Shown here: positions 42,576-50,811 of the stretch, piece after piece
Layout of the letters: each line of letters opens with the position of its first letter
Position numbering within the stretch: position 1 is the first letter of the stretch
Assembly: GCA_003151955.1 (NCBI GenBank)
Contig: PLZB01000086.1
Span: 1-64,000, forward strand
Source of the DNA: Acidimicrobiaceae bacterium
GTDB lineage: Bacteria > Actinomycetota > Acidimicrobiia > Acidimicrobiales > UBA8190
Direction: 5' to 3'
Length of the DNA stretch: 64,000 nucleotides
Position numbers and translations under genes: made by a program
The notes under the pieces: generated by a model
Database searches by the model: none
Seen by the model: the letters and a program-made list of their open reading frames with translations, nothing else
What the model was told of the DNA's origin: nothing

Positions 42576-42630
42576 TGCCCGAAAGTTCGGGCGGAGGGGC
42601 TGGTGGGCACAGCACCTGCCCGAAGGGGCC
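42576..42630. promoter_or_regulatory. Paired TGCCCGAA boxes between the two regulators
   Basis: In the 122-base gap: an inverted repeat GCCCGAA-AG-TTCGGGC (42577-42592) and TGCCC-GAAG-GGGCC (42617-42630), one base from the perfect dyad seen at 35823 and 39561. The latter lies 9 bases after the LuxR stop. Confidence 0.5.
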
Positions 42631-42638
42631 GGGAGCGG

Positions 42639-43259
42639 TCAGATGACTCCGGCCCGGAGGGCGTAGGCGACTGCGTGGGAGCGGTTGCGGAGGTTGAACC
42701 GGGAGGTGACGTCGTGGATGACGTTCTTGACGGTCCGCTCGGAATAGGCGAGCTGATCGGCGATCTCGTTGGTGTCGTGACCGTCGGCGATGAGGCGGAG
42801 GACCTCGACCTCGCGTTGGGTGAATCCGTTGAAGCGGAGTCCCCGGGGCTCGAGGACATTGCGCTGGAGCTTCCCGACCTGGGACAACAGCGAGCCGAGG
42901 AGGTCGGGGGGGAGGGTGCCGTGGCCGTGGGCGGCGGAGGTCACGACGGTGGCCAGGCGCTCGGGGGAGGCCTCGGAGCGACGGAGGATGGCGCAGACCC
43001 CGGCCTCGGCGGCGGCGAGGACGCCCTGGTCGTCGAGGACCGTGGCGACCAGGACCACCTGGGTGCACTCCCCGCGGAGCAGGGTCCGGACAGCCCGGGT
43101 GGCGTCCTCGTCGACGGTGTCGGCGGCCACGACGGCGACGTCGGCCCGGTCGGGCTCGTCGACGATCTCCAGACCGGGGAGTCCCCGGAGCTGGGCGGTG
43201 AGACCGAGGCGGGAGATGGGATCGGCGGCGACGACGTGGAGGGCTACCCGATCGGACAT
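42639..43259 (-). CDS. LuxR/NarL-family regulator with degenerate receiver
   Basis: 206 residues. Seen: a receiver-like N-terminal half (LHVVAADPISRLGLTAQLRGL; the strand ADVAVVAADTVD where the phospho-acceptor position appears to be Ala; RR in place of the conserved Lys) and a C-terminal LuxR helix-turn-helix (FTQREVEVLRLIADGHDTNEIADQLAYSERTVKNVIHDVTSRFNLRNRS). No kinase gene is nearby. It is divergent from the spike-tip gene and upstream of the SARP-type gene. Likely controls the eCIS genes, probably without phosphorylation (inference). Confidence 0.9.
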   Translation of the reverse strand: MSDRVALHVVAADPISRLGLTAQLRGLPGLEIVDEPDRADVAVVAADTVDEDATRAVRTLLRGECTQVVLVATVLDDQGVLAAAEAGVCAILRRSEASPERLATVVTSAAHGHGTLPPDLLGSLLSQVGKLQRNVLEPRGLRFNGFTQREVEVLRLIADGHDTNEIADQLAYSERTVKNVIHDVTSRFNLRNRSHAVAYALRAGVI

Positions 43260-43270
43260 GGGTTGCAGTG

Positions 43271-43337
43271 TGCCGGAAGGGCATCAGCGGCCGCTCAACA
43301 GGGACTCAACGTGCAGGTCAGGTTGCCCGAAAAGGCT
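43271..43337. promoter_or_regulatory. TGCC(C/G)GAA boxes in the LuxR / spike-tip divergent region
   Basis: TGCCGGAAGGGCA (43271-43283, arms TGCC/GGCA) and TGCCCGAAAAGGCT (43324-43337) lie in the 127-base region between the divergent LuxR and DUF4280 genes. They match the boxes at 42576, 42617, 39561 and 35823. Confidence 0.5.
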
Positions 43338-43373
43338 CCTGTCCGGCTCTGGGTGCAATGGCAGGAGGCACCC

Positions 43374-43379
43374 TAGACT
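43374..43379 (+). promoter_or_regulatory. Putative -10 TAGACT of a leaderless transcript
   Basis: TAGACT ends 7 bases before ATG 43387, and no Shine-Dalgarno sequence precedes that ATG. No good -35 is seen. Confidence 0.5.
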
Positions 43380-43386
43380 GGCGGGG

Positions 43387-43773
43387 ATGGGCATCCAGTG
43401 CTGCACCGGGGCGGTCATGATGTGCACCTTCGGGATGGCCCCCTCGGTGCTCGACGCCCTCCCCGACACCGACGTCTTCTGCCCAACTCCGGCGGCAACG
43501 ATCATGGACATGCTCCCGTTCGTGAACATCGAGCCCTTCGGGATGTGCATGAGCGAGGCCAACCCCGAGGTCATCGCCGCCACCGCTGCCGCCCTCGGTG
43601 TCCTCACCCCGATGCCCTGCATCCCCCTCGTCGACGCGCCCTGGATCCCGGGGGCACCGACGGTGCTGATGGGGGGCCTCCCGGCGCTGACCGACGAGTC
43701 GCTGTGCATGTGCCTGTGGGCCGGAGTCATCACCATCGACTTCCCGGGCCAGGTCACCGTGATGGTCGAATAG
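43387..43773 (+). CDS. PAAR-like DUF4280 spike-tip protein (Afp10-type)
   Basis: 128 residues. Seen: CCTGAVMMCTFGMAPSVLDALP, ATIMDMLPFVNIEPFGMCMS, EANPEVIAATAAALGVLTPMPCIP, WIPGAPTVLMGG and LCMCLWAGVITIDFPGQ, the full DUF4280 pattern with its Cys and Pro-Gly turns. These proteins cap the VgrG-like spike. The gene is outside the main eCIS operon, divergent from the LuxR regulator. The start is ATG 43387, probably leaderless. Confidence 0.93.
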   Translation: MGIQCCTGAVMMCTFGMAPSVLDALPDTDVFCPTPAATIMDMLPFVNIEPFGMCMSEANPEVIAATAAALGVLTPMPCIPLVDAPWIPGAPTVLMGGLPALTDESLCMCLWAGVITIDFPGQVTVMVE

Positions 43774-43795
43774 CGGGCGGTCGGCCAGAGATCCA

Positions 43796-44086
43796 GTGCA
43801 CGTCGGGGCGATGACCATGGAGCTGCGGATCGTGGGGAGCCGCTCGCTCAAGGCCAAGCGGACCGTGGTCCGGCACCTGGTGGAGCGGTCCCGGAACCTC
43901 GGCCTGTCGGTGTCCGAGGTGGACCACCACGACCAGTGGCAGCGGGCCGCCATCGGCTTCGCCGCTGTGGGGTCCACGGCCGGGCAGGTGACGGACATCC
44001 TGGACCGGGCCGAGCGGTTCGTCTGGTCCCACCCCGAGGTCGAGGTCCTCGCCTGCGTGCGAGACTGGCTCGAGCTGGACCGCTGA
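43796..44086 (+). CDS. DUF503 family protein
   Basis: 96 residues from GTG 43796, chosen because family members begin with a VHVGALxxELRxPGxxSLKxKR-like stretch and this frame gives VHVGAMTMELRIVGSRSLKAKR. Also seen: VSEVDHHDQWQRAAIGFAAVGS. DUF503 proteins are small ferredoxin-like-fold proteins of unknown function, often near rbfA/nusA; here the gene follows the spike-tip gene by 22 bases and may be read with it. Confidence 0.9.
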   Translation: MHVGAMTMELRIVGSRSLKAKRTVVRHLVERSRNLGLSVSEVDHHDQWQRAAIGFAAVGSTAGQVTDILDRAERFVWSHPEVEVLACVRDWLELDR

Positions 44087-44126
44087 CGAGGCGGGTGGGC
44101 CGGGTGGGTCCGGCCGGGAGGTGGGC

Positions 44127-45869
44127 GTGACGACCGAGGACGGGGCCGGCAGGTCGTCGGGTGACACGGCCCGGCCCCGCCGGACGCGGCTGCCCTTCGC
44201 GTCCCTCCGGGGCTACCGGCGGAGCTGGCTCGGCACCGACGTCCTGGCCGGGATCATGCTCCTGGTGATCGCCGTCCCCGAGCAGCTGGCCACCTCCCGG
44301 CTGGCCGGGATGCCCCCGATCACCGGGCTGTTCACCTTCGTGGCCGGTGCCGTCGTCTTCGCCGCGGTGGGATCGAACCCCCAGCTGTCGGTGGGGGCGG
44401 ACTCCACCATCGCCCCCCTCTTCGCCGTCGGGATCGGCCACCTGGCCGCCACCGGCTCCAGCGGCTACCTCGCCGATGTCGGCCTCCTGGCCGTGATGGT
44501 GGGAGCCATCGTGGCCCTGGTCGGCCTCCTCCGACTGGGCTGGATCGCCGATTTCCTGTCGGCCCCGATCATCACGGGGTTCCTGGCCGGGGTGGCCGTC
44601 ATCATCGTCGTCCACCAGCTGCCCGACCTCCTCGGGCTCCCGTCGGTGAACGGGAGCACCGTCCACCGGCTCGACCAGATCGGCCATCACCTGGGGGCGA
44701 CCAACGGCTGGGCCGTTGGGATCGGGGTGGCGGTCTTCGTCGTGGTGGTGGGGGCGGAGCGGTTGGACCGGAGGATCCCGGGGGCCCTGATCGGCCTGGT
44801 GGGATCGACGGTGGTGGTGGGCCTGGCCGGGCTGACCGGTCACGGGGTGGCCGTCCTCGGGCCCATCGCCCACGGCGCTCCCCAGCTGGGCCTGCGGCTG
44901 TCGGCCCTGACGTGGACGGAGGCGGGTCGGCTCGGCCCGATCGCGCTGGTGGTGGCCCTGGTGGTGCTGAGCCAGACGGCTGCCACCACCCGGGCCTTCG
45001 CCGACCAGGGGGGCTACGGGACCGACGTCGGGATCGATTTCATCGGGGTCGGGGCGGGGAGCATGGCCGCCGGGCTGGTCGGGGGCTTCCCGGCCAATGC
45101 CAGCCCGGGACGGACCGGAGCGGTGGCCCAGGCTGGGGGGAAGACCCAGATGGCCGGGATCCTGGCCGCCGTCGTCACCGTCGGTCTGATCCCGGCGGCG
45201 GGGATCCTCCGGGACCTTCCCGACGCCACCCTGGCCGCCGTCCTCATCTATGTGGCCAGCCGGCTCTTCCACGTAAAGGACCTCCGGGCCGTGCTCCGGT
45301 TCGACCACTGGGAGTTCGCCCTGGCCGTCCTCACCCTCCTCACGGTGGCCCTGGTCGGGGTGGAGCAGGGTATCGCCGTGGCCGTCGGCCTGGCCATCGT
45401 CGACCGGACCCGGCTGGCGGCCCGACCCCGGACCTACGTCCTGGGCCGTATCCCGAACACCACCAGCTGGGAGCCCCTCCACCACCATGAGCACCCCCGG
45501 GAGGTCCCCGGAGTGGTGGTCTTCCTGTTCGCCGCTCCCCTCTACTTCGCCAACGCCGGCTACTTCAGGCTCCAGGTCCATCGGGCCCTGGCCACCGCCG
45601 CGGTCGTGGCACCGACCCGGCTCTTCGTCCTCGATGCGGCCGGGGCGGGCGACATCGACTTCACCGGGGCCCGGGCCCTGGGGCAGCTCCTGACCGAGTT
45701 CGAACGGGAGGGGGTGACCTTTGCCGTGGCCCGGGCCTATGGACCCGTCCCGGAGAACCTCCGGCGGAGCGGCCTGCTCGAGACGATCAGCCCGGACCAC
45801 CTCTTCCATACGGTCGACGCCGCTGTGACCGCCCTGGCCCCGTCGAGCGGGGAGCCGGCCGCAGGGTGA
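44127..45869 (+). CDS. SulP-family anion transporter with STAS domain
   Basis: 580 residues. GTG 44127 is preferred to GTG 44121 because GGGAGG (44116-44121) then sits five bases upstream. Seen: about ten to twelve hydrophobic segments beginning SWLGTDVLAGIMLLVIAVPEQLATSRLAGMPP (the SulP first-helix signature), NPQLSVGADSTIAPLFA, and GGFPANASPGRTGAVAQAGGKTQMAG; then a cytoplasmic STAS domain (about 470-570) with DAAGAGDIDFTGARALGQL. The family moves sulfate, bicarbonate or dicarboxylates; the substrate cannot be told here. Confidence 0.92.
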   Translation: MTTEDGAGRSSGDTARPRRTRLPFASLRGYRRSWLGTDVLAGIMLLVIAVPEQLATSRLAGMPPITGLFTFVAGAVVFAAVGSNPQLSVGADSTIAPLFAVGIGHLAATGSSGYLADVGLLAVMVGAIVALVGLLRLGWIADFLSAPIITGFLAGVAVIIVVHQLPDLLGLPSVNGSTVHRLDQIGHHLGATNGWAVGIGVAVFVVVVGAERLDRRIPGALIGLVGSTVVVGLAGLTGHGVAVLGPIAHGAPQLGLRLSALTWTEAGRLGPIALVVALVVLSQTAATTRAFADQGGYGTDVGIDFIGVGAGSMAAGLVGGFPANASPGRTGAVAQAGGKTQMAGILAAVVTVGLIPAAGILRDLPDATLAAVLIYVASRLFHVKDLRAVLRFDHWEFALAVLTLLTVALVGVEQGIAVAVGLAIVDRTRLAARPRTYVLGRIPNTTSWEPLHHHEHPREVPGVVVFLFAAPLYFANAGYFRLQVHRALATAAVVAPTRLFVLDAAGAGDIDFTGARALGQLLTEFEREGVTFAVARAYGPVPENLRRSGLLETISPDHLFHTVDAAVTALAPSSGEPAAG

Positions 45870-45938
45870 CCGGTGGAACCGGCTCCACCCTTCCGCTACG
45901 GTCGGCGCGCGTCCCACCACCATGCAGAAAGGTCCACC

Positions 45939-46427
45939 ATGCCGCTCGAGACTCCTGACCAGTGGAAGGCCGAGATGGAGCCCTGGATGCTCGAGATCGT
46001 CAAGGACAGGACGATCCCCTCGAGCCTCGAGGACTGCCTCAAGGACGAGGGCTGGGCCACGATCTACTACTTCTTCGCCAAGGCCAACTACGTGACGGAG
46101 AACCTCGACTTCCTGGCCAAGGTGGACGAGTTCGGCCGGAACGGGAACATGGACCTGGCCAAACAGATCTACCAGGAACACGTCCGGGAGGGGTCGGCGG
46201 CCCAGGTCAACCTGAGCGGCGGCAACCGGGGGGCCCTCGACGACATCTTCAAGGACCAGGACGAGCCCATCGGGCCGCCCGACCTCTTCGATGCCAGCCG
46301 GCGGGAGATCTACGGCCTGACCAACACCGACTCCTACACCCGGTTCGTCCGGTTCGCCACCGAGACCCAGAAGGTCCTCGGGGAGGAGATCGACTGGGAC
46401 AACGTCGAGGGCCGGGACCGGAGCTGA
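45939..46427 (+). CDS. RGS-domain-like protein (bacterial)
   Basis: 162 residues from ATG 45939, with AAAGG seven bases upstream. The whole protein matches the eukaryotic Regulator of G-protein Signaling fold: FFAKANYVTENLDFLAKVDEF (family: F-x3-E-(Y/F)-S-x-ENL-x-FW), AKQIYQEHV, AQVNLSGGNR, LFDASRREIYGL and TNTDSYTRFVRF. Residues matching the RGS4 G-alpha contact positions are present: E54-N55, N91, D131 and R135. No membrane segment or signal. RGS proteins speed GTP hydrolysis on heterotrimeric G-alpha, which bacteria lack, so the partner is unknown. It lies 69 bases after the SulP gene on the same strand. Base composition is like its neighbours, so any transfer would not be recent. The assignment is mine from motif memory, not from a search. 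Confidence 0.75.
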   Translation: MPLETPDQWKAEMEPWMLEIVKDRTIPSSLEDCLKDEGWATIYYFFAKANYVTENLDFLAKVDEFGRNGNMDLAKQIYQEHVREGSAAQVNLSGGNRGALDDIFKDQDEPIGPPDLFDASRREIYGLTNTDSYTRFVRFATETQKVLGEEIDWDNVEGRDRS

Positions 46428-46435
46428 CTCCCGGG

Positions 46436-46441
46436 TAGCCT
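46436..46441 (+). promoter_or_regulatory. Putative -10 TAGCCT before the subtilase-like gene
   Basis: TAGCCT followed by 8 bases and ATG 46450, with no ribosome site, suggests a leaderless transcript for the four-gene operon. Confidence 0.45.
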
Positions 46442-46449
46442 CGGTCCCC

Positions 46450-49400
46450 ATGTCCTGGGGGGGAAGTCGTCGACGGTCCTTGGCGTTCGCCGGGCTCTGC
46501 CTGGCCTCACTGCTGGTCAGTGCCGGCTCGGCGGCGGGGAGGAGCACGTCCCACCTGGACGAGAACGGACCCCAGGGAATGAACCAGGAGGCGGCCGTGG
46601 CCACCTACGGGGGAGGCGACCCCAACGTGACCATCGCCTACGTCGAGGGGGGGATCAACTGGCACCTCCACGATGCCGCCGCCCTGGCCTCGGTGGTGAC
46701 GGTCGACCGGCGGGAGGCGCCGGTCCCCTGCACGGGGGCGACGGTCGGGACGGCCACGATGGTGGTCGGGGGGACGACCGAGCCGTGCAGCACCTGGTAC
46801 AGCAGCGCGCTGGCCGACTACGACCTGGCCTCCACGGGGCACGTGACCGCCGCCGACTGGGCCCAGGACCCCCGGGTCGGGGACCGCAACGGCAACGGGG
46901 TCATCGACCCGGAGGACCTGACGGCGTCGTTCTGCGGGGCCGGACTGGCCCCGCCGCCGCCGGGGAACTCGGCCCCGGTCACGGTGGCGGGCTTCCCCTG
47001 CGCCATCTCGGGGTGGGACTTCTACGACGGCCAGAACGACCCGGCTACCGTCGACACCGCCTACGGCCATGCCAACGGCCAGATGGACACCATCCACTCG
47101 GAGTGCCCGAAGTGCAGCATCCTCCCCGTCAAGGCCGGGGAGGAGGCCCTGGACCGGACCGACGACCTGGCCAAGGCCTGGCTCTTCGCCGCCGACTCCG
47201 GGGCCAGGGTCATCGTGTCGGTCACGGCCGACCTGGGCTACTCGACCTTCATGGCCAACGCCGTCGACTTCGTGCACCGGCAGGGGATCGTGACGGTGGA
47301 GTCCTCGAACGACTTCGACTCCACCGACCACCAGGGGGGGATGTTCTGGCCCGACGTCCTCCCCGGCAACGGCGCCGTGGTCGACGCGGCGGGGACGGCC
47401 TACACCCGGTCGGACGAGACCTCCTGGGGCACCCATGACATGTTCACGGTCGACACCGGGGGGGGATCCACGTCGGAGTCGACTCCGACGACGGGAGGGC
47501 TCTTCGGGCTCCTGCTCTCCTACGGGAACACGGCCCACACCGACGGGTTCGTCCCGGCCCCGCTGACCGGGGACCAGGCCATCCAGATCATGCGGTCGAC
47601 GGCCCGGCCAGTGACCGACACCACGCTGTCGTGGGCCGGGGGCGGGGGGAGCTCGGACGGGTGGAACCTCCAGTACGGCTACGGGATCCCCGACATGCTG
47701 GCCGCGGCCCGGGTCCTGTTCACCAGCCACCTGGAGCCCCCCACCGGCCTCATCACCACTCCGGGGTGGTACGCCATGGTCGACCCGACCACGACGGCCA
47801 GCCTCCCGGTGGACGGGACGGTGACGGCCCCGTCGGGAGACGGGTTCAGCTGGACCCTCCAGGCCGCCGCCGGACCCCAGCCCGTCGACGGCGACTGGTT
47901 CCCGATCGGGACGGGGACGGGGACGGGATCGTTCAACGGACTCCTCGGGACACTCGACCTCTCGAGCATCCCTCCGGCGTTCTGGAAGGCGTCCCCGTCG
48001 GTCTCGGCTCCCCCTACCGGCCCCAAGGACCTCCCCACCTCCGAGCAGTACGCCGTCACGCTCCGGCTGCTCGTCACCGACACGACGACCTCGGCCGGGG
48101 CCGAGGACCGGCGGGCGATCAACGTCCAGCACGACGGGACCCTCCTTCCCGGGTTCCCGAAGGCCAACGGGGCCAGCATCGAGAGCCAGCCCGCCCTGGT
48201 CGACCTCCAGGGGACAGGGACGATGGACATCGTCTACGCCGACGCCGACGGCCTGGTCCACGCCCTCGACCCGTCGAGCGGCCTGGAGCTCCCGGGCTGG
48301 CCCGCCCACAGCCCGCCGGTCTCGGTCCCGGCCGCCCACAGCGGGGTCGACCCGGGCCACCAGTCGATCCTCGACCCGGTCGCCGTCGGGGACCTCGACC
48401 ACACCGGGGCCCTGTCGGTGGTGGTGACGAGCGTCGACGGGACGGTCTCGGTCTTCGACGCCCAGGGTCAGGAGGAGCCGGGCTGGCCCCGGACCACCGA
48501 CACCGGGGTGACGGCCCCGGCCATCCCCCGGCCCGAGCTCCCGAACGTCCGGCTCCCGGTGGCCGGGGCCAGCTCCCCGCCGGTGCTGGCCGACCTCGAC
48601 GGGGACCACCGGCTGTCGATCGTCCAGTCCGGGTGGGATGGGTACCTCCACGTCTGGGACCCGGCCGGGAACGTCCGACCGGGATGGCCGGTCCGGGTGG
48701 TGCTGCCGGCCGGGTTCACCCCCGACCCGGGCTACCTCCTCGAGGCCGACCAGAAGCTCGACACCCCGCCGGCGGTGGCCCACTTCGACGGTATCGGCCC
48801 CCCCGACCTCGTCGTGAGAAGCCAGGAGACCGAGATCACCGGGGGCGGGATCGAGCCCCTCCCGAAGGGCTACGTCTTCGCCTTCACGGCGGCGGGGGCC
48901 CAGGTCCCGGGCTGGCCGGTCACCCAGCAGGGCCTGGTCGAGTACTACGGGTCGGCCCAGGAATTCATCACCGAGGGGACCGACGTCCCGGTGGCGGCCG
49001 ACGTCCACGGGACGGGGAGGGACGAGGTGGCAGTGGGGCCGATCTGGACCCCGAGCTCCCTCATCGACGGGAACGGGACGGTGGAGGGCGCCTACGGCGA
49101 CCTCTTCACCGCGGGCTACTCCCTCCTGACCGTCCAGAACAACCCGAGCCTGGCCCTCGACCCGGCCACCCTCCCGCCGGAGACCCCCATCCCGTTCACC
49201 TCGTCGGGGTCGTTCGGCCGGCTGGGCCCCCCGGGGTCCCCGCTCGTCTTCGCCCAGTCGACGGTGGGGTCGGCGACCTTCGCCGGCGCCGAGCTCGAGA
49301 CCGACTCCGGGCTGGGGATCAACCAGTTCATGGGGGCCTGGAACGCCCAGCTGGCGCCGAACGGAGCCCCCCAGACGGTCAGTGGGTTCCCGGCCGTCCG

Positions 49401-50811
49401 GGAGGGGCTCGACTTCCTGGGCCAGCCCCTCTTCAGCGACGTCTCGGGTGGAGGCCAGGTCTCGGTGGTCTCCGGGGGGGACTCCAACCTGCTCGACGCC
49501 TACACGGCGGCGGGGACCCCGGCGGCGGGGTTCCCGAAGTTCACCGGGGGCTGGGTCACCTTCGCCCCGTCGACGGGGGACCTCCTCGGCGACGGGCGGA
49601 CCGACGTGGTGGCCGGGACCCGGGAGGGGGAGCTCTTCGCCTGGTCCACCGGCGGATCGGCCACGGCCAACGACCAGTGGTGGCACGCCCAGCACGACGA
49701 GTACAACAGCGGCAACGCCGGGACCGACAGCCGGCCCCCCGGGGTGGCCCGGAACGTGAGCTGGTCGCCGGGGCAGCCGACGGTCTCCTTCAGGGCCCCC
49801 GGTGGGGACTGGTACGACGGGACGGTGGGCCACTACGAGATCACCTACGGGCCGGACGGGCACACCGTCTCGCTCAGTCCATCCGGACCGGCGGGAACGA
49901 CGGAGACGGCCGGCGTCCCGGTGGGGACGACGGGGATCCGGATCGTGGCCCTGGACGGGGCCGGGAACGTGAGCGGGCCGGCCGTGGTGGGGACCCCCCC
50001 ACCGGGAGCGGCGGGGGGCTACCTGGCCGTCGGGGGTGACGGCGGGGTCTTCGCCTTCGGGGACGCCGGCTTCGCGGGGTCGATGGCGGGGCGGCCCCAC
50101 GCCCCCATGGTGGGGATCAGCTCGACCCCGAGCCGGGGAGGTTACTGGGAGGTGGCCGCCGACGGAGGGGTCTTCGCCTTCGGGGACGCCCGCTTCGCCG
50201 GGTCGATGGGGGGACGGCCGCTCAACGCCCCGGTCGTCGGGATGGCCCCCACGGCCGACGGGAAGGGCTACTGGGAGGTCGCCGCCGACGGGGGGGTCTT
50301 CGCCTTCGGGGACGCCGGCTACGTCGGGTCGATGGGGGGCCGGCCCCTCAACGCCCCCGTCGTCGGGATGGCCGCTACCCCGGACGGCGGGGGGTACTGG
50401 CTGGTCGGCTCGGACGGGGGGATCTTCGCCTTCGGGGACGCCCGCTTCGCCGGGTCGATGGGAGGACGGCCGCTCAACGCCCCGGTCGTCGGGATGGCGG
50501 CGTCGGAACCCTCCAGAGGTGGGTCGGGGTACTGGCTGGTCGGCTCGGACGGGGGGGTCTTCGCCTTCGGGGACGCCCGCTACGCCGGGTCGTTGGGGGG
50601 CCGGCCCCTCAACGCCCCGATCACCGGGATCGCCGCTTCGGAGCCCACGAGCACCCTCACCGGAGGTGGGTCGGGGTACTGGCTGGTCGGCTCGGACGGC
50701 GGGGTCTTCGCCTTCGGGGACGCCGGCTACGCCGGTTCGATGGGAACGCCCGGGCTCCGGGGGGCGGCCTCGGCCACGGGCATCTCGGGGCTGCCCGGGG
50801 TGCCCGGTTGA
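46450..50811 (+). CDS. Secreted degenerate subtilase-like protein with propeller and IFAFGD repeats
   Basis: 1453 residues. Seen: a signal peptide (RRRSLAFAGLCLASLLVSAGSAAG); an S8-like region (about 45-430) with VTIAYVEGGINW where the catalytic Asp is Glu, YGHANGQMDTIHSE near the His site, GIVTVESSNDF near the oxyanion Asn, and STSESTPTTGGLFGLLLS near the Ser; so the fold resembles a subtilase but at least Asp is lost. Then FG-GAP/PQQ-like propeller repeats (about 560-1090, GFPKANG, DLQGTGTMDIVYADADG, DLDGDHRLSIVQSGWDG), a fibronectin-III-like domain (about 1095-1180) and six IFAFGD repeats (about 1190-1440). Probably a secreted binding protein rather than a protease. Its stop overlaps the TTG of the amidase gene. 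Confidence 0.85.
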   Translation: MSWGGSRRRSLAFAGLCLASLLVSAGSAAGRSTSHLDENGPQGMNQEAAVATYGGGDPNVTIAYVEGGINWHLHDAAALASVVTVDRREAPVPCTGATVGTATMVVGGTTEPCSTWYSSALADYDLASTGHVTAADWAQDPRVGDRNGNGVIDPEDLTASFCGAGLAPPPPGNSAPVTVAGFPCAISGWDFYDGQNDPATVDTAYGHANGQMDTIHSECPKCSILPVKAGEEALDRTDDLAKAWLFAADSGARVIVSVTADLGYSTFMANAVDFVHRQGIVTVESSNDFDSTDHQGGMFWPDVLPGNGAVVDAAGTAYTRSDETSWGTHDMFTVDTGGGSTSESTPTTGGLFGLLLSYGNTAHTDGFVPAPLTGDQAIQIMRSTARPVTDTTLSWAGGGGSSDGWNLQYGYGIPDMLAAARVLFTSHLEPPTGLITTPGWYAMVDPTTTASLPVDGTVTAPSGDGFSWTLQAAAGPQPVDGDWFPIGTGTGTGSFNGLLGTLDLSSIPPAFWKASPSVSAPPTGPKDLPTSEQYAVTLRLLVTDTTTSAGAEDRRAINVQHDGTLLPGFPKANGASIESQPALVDLQGTGTMDIVYADADGLVHALDPSSGLELPGWPAHSPPVSVPAAHSGVDPGHQSILDPVAVGDLDHTGALSVVVTSVDGTVSVFDAQGQEEPGWPRTTDTGVTAPAIPRPELPNVRLPVAGASSPPVLADLDGDHRLSIVQSGWDGYLHVWDPAGNVRPGWPVRVVLPAGFTPDPGYLLEADQKLDTPPAVAHFDGIGPPDLVVRSQETEITGGGIEPLPKGYVFAFTAAGAQVPGWPVTQQGLVEYYGSAQEFITEGTDVPVAADVHGTGRDEVAVGPIWTPSSLIDGNGTVEGAYGDLFTAGYSLLTVQNNPSLALDPATLPPETPIPFTSSGSFGRLGPPGSPLVFAQSTVGSATFAGAELETDSGLGINQFMGAWNAQLAPNGAPQTVSGFPAVREGLDFLGQPLFSDVSGGGQVSVVSGGDSNLLDAYTAAGTPAAGFPKFTGGWVTFAPSTGDLLGDGRTDVVAGTREGELFAWSTGGSATANDQWWHAQHDEYNSGNAGTDSRPPGVARNVSWSPGQPTVSFRAPGGDWYDGTVGHYEITYGPDGHTVSLSPSGPAGTTETAGVPVGTTGIRIVALDGAGNVSGPAVVGTPPPGAAGGYLAVGGDGGVFAFGDAGFAGSMAGRPHAPMVGISSTPSRGGYWEVAADGGVFAFGDARFAGSMGGRPLNAPVVGMAPTADGKGYWEVAADGGVFAFGDAGYVGSMGGRPLNAPVVGMAATPDGGGYWLVGSDGGIFAFGDARFAGSMGGRPLNAPVVGMAASEPSRGGSGYWLVGSDGGVFAFGDARYAGSLGGRPLNAPITGIAASEPTSTLTGGGSGYWLVGSDGGVFAFGDAGYAGSMGTPGLRGAASATGISGLPGVPG
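50020..50760 (+). repeat. Six IFAFGD-type ~42-residue repeats
   Basis: Core GYW-x-V-x-SDGGVFAFGDARFAGSMGGRPLNAPVVGMA. The copies are much more alike at the DNA level than those at 19600-20335, indicating more recent duplication or gene conversion. Two copies have Ser/Gly/Thr linker insertions. Confidence 0.9.

Noticed and set aside
43848-46604. 918-codon minus-strand open frame opposite SulP and the RGS-like gene
   Set aside because: Pro/Gly/Arg-rich shadow; both plus-strand genes have strong family motifs.
46507-50100. 1197-codon minus-strand open frame
   Set aside because: Antisense of the subtilase-like gene, low complexity and no motif.
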